From NCBI GenBank assembly GCA_023954375.1, contig JAMLIC010000039.1, positions 16,648-80,647 on the forward strand: a stretch of 64,000 bases of DNA. Direction: 5' to 3'. Source of the DNA: Planctomycetota bacterium (lineage in GTDB: Bacteria > Planctomycetota > J058). Positions within the stretch are counted from its first letter, which is position 1; every line of letters begins with the position of its first letter. Both the position numbers and the translations under genes were made by a program. This document shows, one piece after another, positions 63,829 to 64,000 of the stretch. Below the pieces are notes generated by a model, which saw only the letters and a program-made list of their open reading frames with translations, was not told the origin of the DNA and did no database searches.

Positions 63829-64000
63829 GGGGGGGGGCCGGGGGGGCCCCCCCCCCCCGCCCCCGCCCGCCCCCCCCCCCCCCCCGCCCCCCCGCCCCCC
63901 CCCCCACCCCCCCCCCCGCCCCCCCCCCCGCCCCCCCCCCCGCGCCCCCCCCCCCCCGCGCCCCCCCCCCCCCCCCCCCCCCCGCCCCGCCCCCCCCCCC
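63824..64000. other. Poly-G/poly-C low-complexity artefact at contig end
   Basis: About 175 bases consisting almost entirely of runs of G and then C with scattered single G. No natural gene or repeat looks like this. It starts inside the predicted hairpin of repeat A4, so it probably reflects failed sequencing or assembly at a strong stem. Frames over it should be ignored. Confidence 0.85.

Noticed and set aside
63824..64000. Short poly-Gly/Pro frames in the terminal G/C runs
   Set aside because: The sequence is an artefact of sequencing or assembly.

Overview
The window is a very GC-rich (roughly three quarters G+C), densely packed bacterial contig end. No rRNA, tRNA, CRISPR or ribosomal-protein gene is visible. 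Gene content points to an uncultured member of the Planctomycetota, with Myxococcota as the main alternative. The pointers are FHA-domain proteins, Hanks-type kinases joined to FHA or beta-propeller modules, an M64 peptidase, a prokaryotic RING-finger protein and lineage-specific paralogues. The assignment is inferred from style and content; no marker phylogeny was possible.

Layout. 1-7 kb is an accessory, partly decayed zone. It holds the tail of a DUF3427 helicase, a METTL25-like methyltransferase, a DUF433/DUF5615 toxin-antitoxin pair with a broken toxin, a mosaic of duplicated gene fragments (4526-5058), an excisionase-type antitoxin with a PIN toxin broken by several frameshifts, and a gutted SNF2 helicase. 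7-13 kb carries two divergent SF1 helicases, a zinc-ribbon protein and a solitary beta-class DNA methyltransferase. 13-22.5 kb has two members of a local paralogue family, a kinase/FHA-PPK2 operon, an M64 peptidase and a RING-finger operon. 22.8-26.2 kb is a LolD/MacB-like ABC exporter. 26.2-31.2 kb is an operon of double-module radical SAM protein, Maf, DUF192 lipoprotein, a one-TM protein and a ComEA-like protein. 31.3-40.1 kb has a third paralogue, a kinase with a beta-propeller, an ABC-F ATPase set among repeats, and a YkgJ/propeller/zinc-ribbon operon. 40.2-46.2 kb has a GT2 synthase with a zinc-finger-like N-terminus, AspRS and an FHA/coiled-coil protein. 46.3-51.5 kb is a TCA block: two different isocitrate dehydrogenases plus sucD and sucC. 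51.6-57.7 kb has a DUF4010/MgtC membrane protein divergent from a giant oxoprolinase-D-glutamate cyclase fusion. 57.7-63.6 kb has a GH5-like hydrolase, an SGNH hydrolase, a HEAT-like/FHA operon and an AMMECR1 protein.

Most notable observations. (1) A repeat family of about 200 bp (34049-34246, 34372-34571 inverted, 36197-36446, and a truncated copy at 63736-63828). In the three full copies a variable hairpin keeps its pairing while its sequence changes completely, beside an invariant hairpin; this looks like a structured RNA or a mobile hairpin element. (2) A single 1498-residue polypeptide joining both 5-oxoprolinase halves to a DUF1445 D-glutamate cyclase. (3) A recurring TANNNT box 6-9 nt before start codons, without Shine-Dalgarno sequences, suggesting widespread leaderless initiation. 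(4) A second, unrelated repeat family at 22657, 42085 and 58750.

Quality caveat. Several otherwise good genes (DNA methyltransferase, kinase-propeller, YkgJ, DUF4010) change frame inside GC-only tracts. The contig also ends in about 175 bases of poly-G/poly-C that cannot be genuine. Some frameshifts are therefore probably sequencing or assembly errors rather than biology.
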